Source: Pedobacter sp. MC2016-24 (GTDB taxonomy: Bacteria; Bacteroidota; Bacteroidia; Sphingobacteriales; Sphingobacteriaceae). Taken from it: a stretch of 64,000 bases of DNA. Under the pieces are notes generated by a model. The model made no database searches. It worked only from the letters and a program-made list of their open reading frames with translations, and had not been told where the DNA came from. Every line of letters begins with the position of its first letter. Position 1 is the first letter of the stretch. Shown in pieces: positions 18,488 to 26,004 of this stretch. The translations under genes were made by a program, and so were the position numbers. The stretch spans positions 248,001-312,000 of the forward strand of contig NZ_JADFBX010000002.1 of NCBI RefSeq assembly GCF_015223055.1, written 5' to 3'.

Positions 18488-19219
18488 ATGTTATTTATGA
18501 AATTTGCCTTGCCATTACTCCTCTCTATTCTATTCACTTCAGTCCTTTACGCCCAAAAAGCGCCCAATATACAAAGCCAAAGCATCTGGGCTAAACAAGT
18601 AAAAATAGACGGTAAACTAGATGATTGGGGCAAAGAAATGGCAGCCTATAATAAAGAAAATAATCTGTGGTACAGTATGTCCAATGATGATAAATTCTTA
18701 TACCTGGCCGTTAAAAAAGATAAATTTCCGGGTAAAGCTTATGCAAGAGGTGGGATAAAGCTATTTATCAGCAGTAAAGAAACAAAGTCAACAGCTGGTT
18801 TGCCGGCGGTTACTTTTCCTGTACCCATTATTGATGGTAAGCCAGTTCCAAAAACAGAATGGAATGAAATAGATGTGCGTGATATTGCCGGGATAACCGA
18901 TACGCTCATTTCGATTTACAATGAACAAAGGATACAAGTAGCCTGGAAGCTGGAAGATAAGGATGATGGTCCAATTTATACCTATGAATTAGCGATTCCA
19001 CTAAAATTGTTAGGGATAAACCAAGGTCAAACGATTTATTACAACATGCTGCTCCGGGGGAGCGGTGGTAAAGCTTTAAGCCCGGCAGAGGCCGCAATGA
19101 TGGCCAACCCCAGTCCAGAGCTCAACCCTGGATTTAGTAAAGAACAACTGCTTGGAATGATAGATAGGACGATTTGGTCGGAGTTCTGGGGTAGTTACAA
19201 ACTGGCTGCAAAGCCATAA
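18488..19219 (+). CDS. Secreted DOMON/CBM9-like fold protein
   Basis: The ATG used here gives signal peptide MLFMKFALPLLLSILFTSVLYA; an upstream TTG would put a charged segment before it. The mature protein opens with KIDGKLDDWG and a following DDKFLYLAVKKDKF, the hallmark of the DOMON/CBM9-like beta-sandwich that binds heme or sugars in other proteins. The remainder keeps beta character (PIYTYELAIPLKLLG). No catalytic motif is seen. It sits 10 bp before the large outer membrane barrel gene and may supply it with ligand. Confidence 0.6.
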   Translation: MLFMKFALPLLLSILFTSVLYAQKAPNIQSQSIWAKQVKIDGKLDDWGKEMAAYNKENNLWYSMSNDDKFLYLAVKKDKFPGKAYARGGIKLFISSKETKSTAGLPAVTFPVPIIDGKPVPKTEWNEIDVRDIAGITDTLISIYNEQRIQVAWKLEDKDDGPIYTYELAIPLKLLGINQGQTIYYNMLLRGSGGKALSPAEAAMMANPSPELNPGFSKEQLLGMIDRTIWSEFWGSYKLAAKP

Positions 19220-19228
19220 AATCAGATA

Positions 19229-22021
19229 ATGAAGAGAATTATTTGCGTTTTTATATTCCTTTTAACAAACCATGTCTTAAAAGCTCAAAATAAACCGGTT
19301 GTAACTGTTCCCTTGGCGCTCAGAGCGGTAAGCGGAATTGTCAGAGATTCGATTGGTGATGCAGCAGCAGGCGCCACAGTTCGGCTCGTTTCCAACAAAG
19401 ATACCCTGCAAACTACAACCAATGACCAAGGCATTTTTATCTTCAAAAACGTGAAATCTGCCGAGTTTATCATTACTGTTGGTGGCGTTGGCTTTTTAAG
19501 AAAGTCGCAAAAGTATTTGAACAACGATACCAAAGCCCGACTGGTCCTCCAACCCATCATGTTAAAAACTGAAAATCAACTTTTAAATGAAGTCACAATA
19601 AAAGGTAAAGTAGGACCAAAATATTTAAAAGATACGGTTGAGTTCTGGGCTGACGATTACATCATCCGGGATTATGCGAAACTCCAGGATCTTTTAAGAA
19701 AAATGGAAGGCGTATCTGTCGATAAAGACGGAACAGTAACGCATCAGGGACAGGAGGTGAAACGTGCAAAATTTAACGGTATCAACTATTTTGGTGGTGA
19801 TATTAAAAATGCCATTAAAGAATTGCCGGCTAATATCGTGGAGCGTATTCAAATCATCGATGATTATGGCGATCAGGCTGCGGCCACAGGTGTCAAAACC
19901 GATGAGCCAACCAAAGTCTTAAACGTGGTATCCAAAGTGGATAAATCGGTCGGAACAATGTACTCACTTACCGGCGAGTCAAATTTCAATGACCGCAATT
20001 ATGCCGGAGCATCTTTAATGCGCCTTGATGGGTACAAGCAAATTAGCGTCAACGCCTCTGTAGGGCGTAGCCCGGCCGGAATCAATGCTAGTCCAGCAGT
20101 TGGAACCATTAGCAGCACTAAAAGTAATGGCTATAGTGGTCTTTTTAGATCTGGTTCAAACATAGATGGCGGTCGCCTTAATAATCTGGATGGTGGTCTG
20201 GTCTTCAGTAACAAGCTTAGTGATAAGATTACTTTAGAGAGCAATTACACCTTTAAGAAGTCAAGCGGCAATACCTATAAAAATAGCCTTTCAGAAGAGT
20301 ATTATAACGATGGACAAGTGAATGGAAGCCGTTCCATAACTGCAGATAACCAACAGCAAAGTCATCTGTTTAGAGGGACACTGTACTATAATCCCAGTAA
20401 ATTGGATAAACTAACCTTCAATACCGATCTCGGCTACGCAGAAAATAAAGGCGCATCAGATAATAAATTTCTGCAAACGGGGGCAATTAATGTGGAACAG
20501 CGTACCATCAATTCCAGCCAAACCAAGATGCCCAATTATAGGGCATCGGCATTGTATACCCATTCTTTTAAAAGTGGAAGCTCAAACATTTCTCTTCAAC
20601 TAAGCTCCAGTTCAAAAAAAGAGGAGGAAGATCGTGACGATCACAATACTTTCTCCAGTATTGTTCCCGCAGCTGGTAATGCAAGTGATTACGAATTACA
20701 TAACCTACGTGATATTTCGCGCTCAAATAGCAATAACACCGCGCAAGCCATATATAGCCAATCCGTCAACAAGTTTTTGAAACTAGGTTTGGTGGCTGCG
20801 TTAAATTACGCCAACTATGACAACCACCAGCTGGTTAGCAGCATCAATCCGAATGGAGAAATTCAGGGAGTTGATTCACTGAGCCGTATTTTTAATTATC
20901 AAACCATCGAAAGTCCATTTACATTAAGGTTTTCTTATAATAGAAACACCTGGTATGATCTGCAATTCGGACTTAAAGTATTGGGAAGCCATATGCGTGG
21001 TTCTTTCAAAACCTTAAAAAATGTCATTCAAAGGGATGCTTACAACCTGATGCCTGAGTTGGATTTAAGATTAAGCAGTAGCAAAAGAACAGAATTCAAA
21101 TTGAGCTATAATGCTTCCGTTCAGCAACCCACTTTTAATCAGGTGTTACCTATCCCTGATGTAACTGACCCATTAAATACGCAGTTTGGCAATCCGGATT
21201 TAAAAAGCGCTTTTATACATCGGGCCGGTTTTTCTTACACGATGTATTCAATGGCTTCTAAGTTTAACTTGAACCTCCGCATGTCAGCAGTATTCATCAA
21301 TGATAAGGTGATCAGCAACCAGATTTTGATCAATGATCCGCAACTGGGCATACGTAGAGAGACGCGCTTCATCAATGCCAATGGCGATTATAGCTTGTCA
21401 ACCTTTATTACGGGCTCCAAATCTTTTTCCGATTCGCGTTATTCCATTAACCTCAACAGCTCACTTAACTATACCAATTCAATTTCCATGAGCAATAATT
21501 TACGGAATATTGGTAAAGGTTTTAATGTGGGGCAGTCTCTCGGTGTAAATGCAACTCCGGTAAACTGGTTAGAGATTAATCCGCGCATTAACTTAAACCT
21601 AAGCAGAACCAAATTTACTTTAATGGGCTTCCGCGAAATCAATTCCAGTATTATTGAATTCAATGCCTATGGTAAAGTCTATTTTACCAAGTTGCTGATA
21701 TTTGGCTTTGACATAGGTAAAAACCTGGTGCAAGGCTTGAGTACAATTGGAACTCCAAATCCTTTCATTGTCAATGTGAACCTGGAAAAGCGAATGCTTA
21801 AACAAAAGAATGGCATATTAAGTCTGGTTTTGATGGATGCCTTGAAACAAAACAACTTAGTTTCCAGAACATTAACTGCCAATGGATATGTCGACAGTCG
21901 TTCTAACCTCAACAGTCGTTATTTTTTACTCCAGTTTTCATGGAATCCACAACATTGGGGCGCAGGAAAGAATGCGGGCAAAGCCAGGCAAAGCGATGGA
22001 ATGTTTATCGATCAACGCTAG
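19229..22021 (+). CDS. Outer membrane beta-barrel protein with carboxypeptidase-regulatory-like domain
   Basis: 930 residues with signal MKRIICVFIFLLTNHVLKAQ. A carboxypeptidase-regulatory-like domain (about 33-110, VSGIVRDSIGDAAAGATVRL) precedes a plug-like region containing DLLRKMEGVSVDKDGTVTHQ and a long TonB-receptor-type barrel of the OMP_b-brl_3 class. It differs from SusC proteins in lacking an STN domain and the SusC plug signature. It probably functions as a TonB-dependent transporter or surface receptor and closes the SusCD/redox cluster. Confidence 0.88.
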   Translation: MKRIICVFIFLLTNHVLKAQNKPVVTVPLALRAVSGIVRDSIGDAAAGATVRLVSNKDTLQTTTNDQGIFIFKNVKSAEFIITVGGVGFLRKSQKYLNNDTKARLVLQPIMLKTENQLLNEVTIKGKVGPKYLKDTVEFWADDYIIRDYAKLQDLLRKMEGVSVDKDGTVTHQGQEVKRAKFNGINYFGGDIKNAIKELPANIVERIQIIDDYGDQAAATGVKTDEPTKVLNVVSKVDKSVGTMYSLTGESNFNDRNYAGASLMRLDGYKQISVNASVGRSPAGINASPAVGTISSTKSNGYSGLFRSGSNIDGGRLNNLDGGLVFSNKLSDKITLESNYTFKKSSGNTYKNSLSEEYYNDGQVNGSRSITADNQQQSHLFRGTLYYNPSKLDKLTFNTDLGYAENKGASDNKFLQTGAINVEQRTINSSQTKMPNYRASALYTHSFKSGSSNISLQLSSSSKKEEEDRDDHNTFSSIVPAAGNASDYELHNLRDISRSNSNNTAQAIYSQSVNKFLKLGLVAALNYANYDNHQLVSSINPNGEIQGVDSLSRIFNYQTIESPFTLRFSYNRNTWYDLQFGLKVLGSHMRGSFKTLKNVIQRDAYNLMPELDLRLSSSKRTEFKLSYNASVQQPTFNQVLPIPDVTDPLNTQFGNPDLKSAFIHRAGFSYTMYSMASKFNLNLRMSAVFINDKVISNQILINDPQLGIRRETRFINANGDYSLSTFITGSKSFSDSRYSINLNSSLNYTNSISMSNNLRNIGKGFNVGQSLGVNATPVNWLEINPRINLNLSRTKFTLMGFREINSSIIEFNAYGKVYFTKLLIFGFDIGKNLVQGLSTIGTPNPFIVNVNLEKRMLKQKNGILSLVLMDALKQNNLVSRTLTANGYVDSRSNLNSRYFLLQFSWNPQHWGAGKNAGKARQSDGMFIDQR

Positions 22022-22110
22022 CCGCTGTTGTAAGGTAGAGTTTTCGGTCTAATTGATTTTTCCAATGGACAAGTCTCAAAATTCTGTGAAATCACCCAAA
22101 TTGCTTGATT

Positions 22111-22139
22111 ATTTCTCAAAATATTAATCTTTGAGAAAT
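22111..22139 (+). promoter_or_regulatory. Inverted repeat at the dinD promoter (candidate operator)
   Basis: ATTTCTCAAA (22111-22120) is followed after nine bases by its exact reverse complement TTTGAGAAAT (22130-22139). The right arm ends two bases before the presumed -33 TTTG of the dinD promoter. A perfect 10+10 dyad spaced by about two helical turns centre to centre suits a dimeric repressor. Confidence 0.55.
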
Positions 22140-22140
22140 A

Positions 22141-22171
22141 TTTGGTTGTTTAAGTTATCTGATTATATTTG
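22141..22171 (+). promoter_or_regulatory. dinD promoter, TTTG-N19-TATATTTG
   Basis: TTTG (22141-22144) and TATATTTG (22164-22171) are separated by 19 bp, a full match to the Bacteroidota -33/-7 promoter architecture. Transcription should start about 15-18 bases before the dinD ATG. Confidence 0.65.
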
Positions 22172-22192
22172 TTTATATAGTTTTAAGTATGT

Positions 22193-23029
22193 ATGAAAGC
22201 GGAAGAAATAAATATACTGTTTGCCAGATTTGAATCGGTGAAACTAGAAATTGAGGGTGTGGAATGCTGGAGCGCAAGGGAGCTCCAGGAAATATTCCAG
22301 TATAAGGAATGGCGGAACTTTGTAAAAGTATTAGATAAAGCCAAAGATGCATGCAAAAACAGCTCTAATGTAGTTTCAGATCATTTTGTTGACGTCAACA
22401 AAATGATCCCATTGGCTAAGGGAGCAGTTCGTGAGGTAGAAGATATCGCTTTAACCAGATATGCTTGCTATCTAGTTGCGCAAAATGGAGACTCTTCAAA
22501 ATCACAAATTGCTTTTGCACAAACCTATTTTGCGGTACAAACACGTAAGCAGGAAATCATTGAACAAAGATTACTGGATTATGAGAGGGTAAAAGCAAGG
22601 GAAAAGTTGAGTCAAACCGAAAAGCAACTCTCAGGAATATTATTCGAACGTGGCGTAGATCATGCAGGATTTGCAGTAATTCGATCTAAAGGAGATCAGG
22701 CTTTATTTTTGCTTTCAACGCAGCAGTTAAAAAAGAAATTAGGAGTTCCAGATAAACGGCCTGTTGCTGATTTCTTACCTACAATCAGTATAAAAGCTAA
22801 AGATCTTGCTGCAGAAATGACGGGGATGAATGTATTGAATAAGGACTTAAGAGGTTACGTTCCAATTGAGAATGAACATGTAGATAATAACTCTGCTGTA
22901 AGAGAGATGCTAGTGGAGAGAGGAATATATTTGGAGACCTTGCCGCCAGCCGAAGATGTGAAGAAAGTACAACGTAAGCTAAATAGTGATAATAGGAAGG
23001 TGTTGAAAAGCTCCGGAAAGATTAGATAA
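22193..23029 (+). CDS. dinD: DNA damage-inducible protein D (DinD-like, BRO/KilA-N type)
   Basis: 278 residues. The N-terminal half has the DinD/BRO signature ([18 protein letters not shown]), then [23 protein letters not shown] and [15 protein letters not shown], matching the conserved blocks of E. coli DinD. E. coli DinD is SOS-induced and inhibits RecA filament function; a comparable role here is inference. The C-terminal third (from about 150) is a variable region. The gene has its own promoter with a dyad operator candidate. A 30-bp perfect palindrome lies inside the coding region at the [10 protein letters not shown] codons, and related palindromes recur downstream. Confidence 0.85.
   Translation: MKAEEINILFARFESVKLEIEGVECWSARELQEIFQYKEWRNFVKVLDKAKDACKNSSNVVSDHFVDVNKMIPLAKGAVREVEDIALTRYACYLVAQNGDSSKSQIAFAQTYFAVQTRKQEIIEQRLLDYERVKAREKLSQTEKQLSGILFERGVDHAGFAVIRSKGDQALFLLSTQQLKKKLGVPDKRPVADFLPTISIKAKDLAAEMTGMNVLNKDLRGYVPIENEHVDNNSAVREMLVERGIYLETLPPAEDVKKVQRKLNSDNRKVLKSSGKIR
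22379..22408 (+). repeat. 30-bp perfect palindrome, copy 1 (inside dinD)
   Basis: The left half GATCATTTTGTTGAC is exactly complementary to the right half with no spacer. It encodes [10 protein letters not shown] of DinD. Two related copies lie in the non-coding DNA downstream of the gene. Confidence 0.8.
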
Positions 23030-23045
23030 CTATAAATGGCATTCT

Positions 23046-23075
23046 GATCACTTTGTTGATATCAACAAAGTGGTC
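23046..23075 (+). repeat. 30-bp palindrome, copy 2 (downstream of dinD)
   Basis: Halves GATCACTTTGTTGAT and ATCAACAAAGTGGTC pair with a single G-T exception. It differs from copy 1 at five positions, four of which form two compensated pairs (positions 6/25 and 15/16). In one frame it still reads SDHFVDINKVV before a stop. Confidence 0.7.
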
Positions 23076-23094
23076 TGACTACGCAAAGAAGCTC

Positions 23095-23130
23095 ATTTTT
23101 AACTTGATTGAATTCGATTAAGTTAAAAAT
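23095..23130 (+). repeat. 36-base hairpin with AATT loop
   Basis: ATTTTTAACTTGATTG (23095-23110) pairs with CGATTAAGTTAAAAAT (23115-23130); the two non-Watson-Crick positions are both G-T, which an RNA stem tolerates as wobble. It lies about 65 bp after dinD and could act as its transcription end or as a structured RNA; no long T-run follows. Confidence 0.55.
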
Positions 23131-23147
23131 CAAAGTTCAAATAAATT

Positions 23148-23177
23148 GACTATTTCGTAGACCTCAACGAAATGGTA
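23148..23177 (+). repeat. 30-bp palindrome-related repeat, copy 3 (decayed)
   Basis: Halves GACTATTTCGTAGAC and CTCAACGAAATGGTA keep most pairing but have lost the centre and one end. Relative to copy 1, the changes at positions 9/22 and 3/28 are paired. In one frame it reads DYFVDLNEMV, parallel to the DinD peptide. Confidence 0.5.
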
Positions 23178-23355
23178 TTAGTAACAAAATATAATGACTA
23201 ATTAAAAATAAGCCAATGAAATAAAGAAATACAATGACATATCACTACTTCTTAAATGAGGTGTTAATTTAAAGAGTCTCGCCTGGCAAATTCTCACAAT
23301 CACGGGGAAGGGACAATAGATTAATGCCCATGACAATATTTATTGTACTTTTACA

Positions 23356-23448
23356 GGTGCAAATAGCGTCATGGGCTCTATTGTAAATCCGTTCCCCAAG
23401 GCCGTGAGAAGCCTGCCAGGGCGGTATTTAGAGCCCGCTATTTGCATC
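23356..23448 (+). repeat. Bulged long inverted repeat (candidate structured RNA)
   Basis: TGCAAATAGC (23358-23367) pairs with GCTATTTGCA (23437-23446), and GGGCTCTA (23373-23380) pairs with TAGAGCCC (23429-23436). The left strand carries a five-base GTCAT bulge. The 48-base loop is GC-rich with smaller GGC/GCC complementarities. The 18 exact pairs make a chance origin unlikely. It could be a leader RNA, a terminator-like structure or the footprint of a small mobile element. Confidence 0.5.
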
Positions 23449-23462
23449 TTCGTTTTATATAG

Positions 23463-23482
23463 GATCAGTATGAATACTGATC
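23463..23482 (+). repeat. 20-base palindrome GATCAGTAT-GA-ATACTGATC
   Basis: Nine-base perfect arms flank a two-base spacer, immediately after the long inverted repeat and about 80 bases before the small downstream gene. The size and symmetry are typical of an operator for a dimeric repressor. Confidence 0.45.
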
Positions 23483-23559
23483 ATTCCAATCGACAAACGA
23501 AATTCGAAGCGTTTTCTTTATCCCAACCGGGACTCATTTTAAAGTTTAAATCAACTAAA

Positions 23560-23820
23560 ATGAGAAAATTACACAACATTTATCAATGGCTTGACGCCAC
23601 GCCTGATGCGGTTGAAGAATACGCTACCAACATTACCAAAGCTTTTTTTACTAATTATGACCTCGCCGTGGCGCATGACACACTTTGGCTAATGACGAAA
23701 ATTATTTTTATCGATGATAAAAATGGTCTGTATCGGCACGATCGTGAAAATATAATTGCGCTTTATGAACACCTTCATGAACTGCTTACGGCGATTCATG
23801 TAATCTATCCCAATTCTTGA
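23560..23820 (+). CDS. Small helical protein of unknown function, upstream of the HEPN gene
   Basis: 86 residues from the ATG chosen here (MRKLHNIYQWLDATPDAVEE). Earlier in-frame ATGs at 23470 and 23371 exist but lie over palindromic DNA and give an unconvincing N-terminus. The protein is predicted mostly helical, soluble and histidine-rich in its second half (HDRENIIALYEHLHELLTAIH). I do not recognise a family. It is the first of three same-strand genes leading to the duplicated HEPN protein and may be its partner. Confidence 0.5.
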   Translation: MRKLHNIYQWLDATPDAVEEYATNITKAFFTNYDLAVAHDTLWLMTKIIFIDDKNGLYRHDRENIIALYEHLHELLTAIHVIYPNS

Positions 23821-23875
23821 AACAACCACTTCAACGATTTAAATCACTAAATATTCAACAATAAAACAAAAAATT

Positions 23876-24124
23876 ATGGGAAGCAATCTGCAAATGAACT
23901 CCAGAGGTCATGCAAATGACAATGATTCGGTACTTGAATCACTCAGTACGGCACATGAATCGGCAACGGCGAGATATTTTGACATATCAGAAATATTGGA
24001 TGTTGTCCCTTTATTAGATGATGTTGAAAATGTTTCTGTCGCCATTTTTGAACAAAAAATTAAAAGCTTGTTTGGAACGAACGATATAGTCATTGATAAC
24101 CATTTAACAGATAGGATAAATTAA
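23876..24124 (+). CDS. Small acidic protein of unknown function
   Basis: 82 residues, acidic (isoelectric point clearly low by composition), with a polar N-terminus and the hydrophobic strings ISEILDVVPLLDDVENVSVAIF in pieces. No family is recognised. It ends 12 bp before the large HEPN-type gene, so co-transcription is likely. The small size, acidity and position directly upstream are what would be expected of an antitoxin or regulator, but the sequence alone does not show this. Confidence 0.5.
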   Translation: MGSNLQMNSRGHANDNDSVLESLSTAHESATARYFDISEILDVVPLLDDVENVSVAIFEQKIKSLFGTNDIVIDNHLTDRIN

Positions 24125-24136
24125 GATTAAACTGCT

Positions 24137-25891
24137 ATGAATACATTGAAATTACCTTTGACAATAAATAATATAGATCAAACCAATGAAATTGTGACCA
24201 GAATTGTTAACCTGATTATGGTTCAACAGATTTACCATTCGGAAAGATTTCTGGACGGACAGTCCTGCACCGAACTGATCATTTTGATTTCTGATAAATG
24301 TTCGAAAACGCTGATAGAGCTTTTTCCCATCATCGATATGGTATTTGAAGATTACCCTGATTATTGTTATCGCTTGTATCACGTACATCAGGTAAAAGAT
24401 AGCATAAAGAAAGGCAATTTGTTTTTTTACCAGGTCTGTGTTCCTGAGAGTCTTTGTTTTTCTGATCCAATGGCAGAATTGAATCTATTCTCACAGATGC
24501 AAAGTCTCGAAAATGTAATTGAAAAAGCAAAAAAAGCGTTTAATGCTGAAATGGCCAAAATACAAGCTTTTAATGATGGCGCCGTTTTTTATTGGGAAAA
24601 GGAAAACTATGCGTTGACGGCATTTATGGTGCACCAGCAGATTGAACTGGCTTATCGTGCCATCGAACTATTTGCGATGGGTAAGGATAAAATGACGCAT
24701 GCTATACGTGTGCACCAAAAGCATGTAAAGCCATATTTGTCGGAGCTAGGAACCTTGTTTGATGAAGCTGATGATGATGAAAATAAGTTGATGCAGCATT
24801 TGGACGATGCTTACCTGAAGGTGCGTTATGGCGAGGGCTACCAGATCAATCAAGAGAAGCTTTTAAAAGCCATGAAAAAAGGAGAAGAGATGCAGCAAAA
24901 AGTCAACGATATCTATGGGGAAATGATCGTTGGATTTGAATATAAGCTAGCGAATCAACAAGCTGTAACCACAACATGCGTTACTGACGAAACTGTAATC
25001 AAAAACATCGATGAAAAAATTGAAACTGCAAAGCTAGTCACTAAGGAGGTACTAAACGCTGATTACCTAGCTGATATTGTGGCTATCATTACCAAACACG
25101 TGGACGTAGAGCGTATATATTCAATTTATCATAAAAGTACTTCATTTGTGGAAAAAGGAATCTTTCAAGCTGATACCATGGAGTACCATGGTCAGCATCT
25201 TATGCTACTGGTGATTACAAAAGAACCATGTGGTCCAGAGTCTTTTAATTTACAGAGTGTCGTAAACCAAAGTACGGATTCGGCTGGCGTCACGCTACTG
25301 ATGCACAGCTTAAAAAATTTGAATGATGCTTTATTGGATAATAACCCGTTTTTTCATCAGGTTTTACGGTCAGATGGACTGATTTATCAGAATAGGACTA
25401 CTTCGGGATTCATTGATCTGCCTGAATATGATCAATCTGATGTGCTCAACGGACGTTTGGTTTGGTGCAAGAGAAATAGCCGGGCTGCAGCAATGCTCGC
25501 AGCTGCAGTTGATATTTCCGAGCGCGACGAAGGGGTAGTAGAAGCTTGTTTGATTAGCCAGGCTGTAGAACAAATTTGTATTGGATTTATATATGCCACC
25601 ATTGGTTATAGACCCAATCAGCATTCATTGAAGCATCTGCTTAACATCTGTCGCTACATCAATCCCGTCATTGACGCGGTATTTCCGACTGGTAATGCGT
25701 ATGATAAGGAGCTACTGGAGATATTGATCGATGCCAGCAAGGATCTGCGTCACAGGCATTTCATCAATGTAGATCAGATTGATTTGTGTGTTATACACCG
25801 CCGGTGCAATGCATGGATGGAAAAGGCGAAGGAGTTGGTCAGTGAAAAGTTTGGGGTTCTTGAATCCTACAATGAAATAATTGAACCTTAG
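24137..25891 (+). CDS. Internally duplicated nucleotidyltransferase-like/HEPN-like protein
   Basis: 584 residues that appear to consist of two copies of one layout. The first half has an alpha/beta segment (CTELIILISDKC, FFYQVCVPESL; about 10-115) followed by a helical HEPN-like segment (ENYALTAFMVHQQIELAYRA, KVRYGEGYQI; about 150-260). The second half repeats it: VERIYSIYH, HLMLLVIT, NPFFHQVLRSD (about 305-415), then EACLISQAVEQICIGFIYAT and DLRHRHFINVDQ (about 460-565). The alpha/beta parts resemble the degenerate nucleotidyltransferase domain fused to HEPN in Bacteroidota proteins; the catalytic GS..DxD signature is absent in both. The strict HEPN RNase motif is not clearly kept. It may be an RNA-binding or toxin-related protein. 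Confidence 0.6.
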   Translation: MNTLKLPLTINNIDQTNEIVTRIVNLIMVQQIYHSERFLDGQSCTELIILISDKCSKTLIELFPIIDMVFEDYPDYCYRLYHVHQVKDSIKKGNLFFYQVCVPESLCFSDPMAELNLFSQMQSLENVIEKAKKAFNAEMAKIQAFNDGAVFYWEKENYALTAFMVHQQIELAYRAIELFAMGKDKMTHAIRVHQKHVKPYLSELGTLFDEADDDENKLMQHLDDAYLKVRYGEGYQINQEKLLKAMKKGEEMQQKVNDIYGEMIVGFEYKLANQQAVTTTCVTDETVIKNIDEKIETAKLVTKEVLNADYLADIVAIITKHVDVERIYSIYHKSTSFVEKGIFQADTMEYHGQHLMLLVITKEPCGPESFNLQSVVNQSTDSAGVTLLMHSLKNLNDALLDNNPFFHQVLRSDGLIYQNRTTSGFIDLPEYDQSDVLNGRLVWCKRNSRAAAMLAAAVDISERDEGVVEACLISQAVEQICIGFIYATIGYRPNQHSLKHLLNICRYINPVIDAVFPTGNAYDKELLEILIDASKDLRHRHFINVDQIDLCVIHRRCNAWMEKAKELVSEKFGVLESYNEIIEP

Positions 25892-25919
25892 ATCATTTTT
25901 CTTGTTTTGTCAGACCAAG

Positions 25920-25968
25920 TTTGAGTGCATTATTTTATGCTTTAGAAAGATAAAATAATACACTCAAA
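25920..25968. terminator. Long hairpin between convergent genes (bidirectional terminator)
   Basis: TTTGAGTG (25920-25927) plus ATTATTTTAT (25929-25938) pair with ATAAAATAAT (25950-25959) plus CACTCAAA (25961-25968), with one C-A mismatch and an 11-base loop. It is centred in the 113-bp gap between the HEPN-type gene and the convergent DUF6266 gene and can serve both. Confidence 0.65.
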
Positions 25969-26004
25969 TAGGTTTATCGTGTCGTAAATTAGGCAAGCAC
26001 GTAT

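Larger units (their letters stand above)
23030..23559 (+). other. Gene-poor, palindrome-rich stretch between dinD and the next small gene
   Basis: I see no convincing gene here. An open frame can be read from an ATG at 23371 into the following small gene, but its first 63 codons pass through a long hairpin and have no recognisable protein character. The stretch contains two relatives of the palindrome inside dinD, a 36-base near-perfect hairpin, a bulged 93-base inverted repeat and a 20-base palindrome, listed separately. The reading frames over the two dinD-like repeats are closed within a few codons, so any dinD-derived sequence here is only fragments. Confidence 0.6.

Noticed and set aside
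23371..23559. N-terminal extension of the 86-residue protein starting at the ATG at 23371
   Set aside because: The extra codons run through the long inverted repeat and the 20-base palindrome and give a low-plausibility peptide; the ATG at 23560 begins a normal helical protein.
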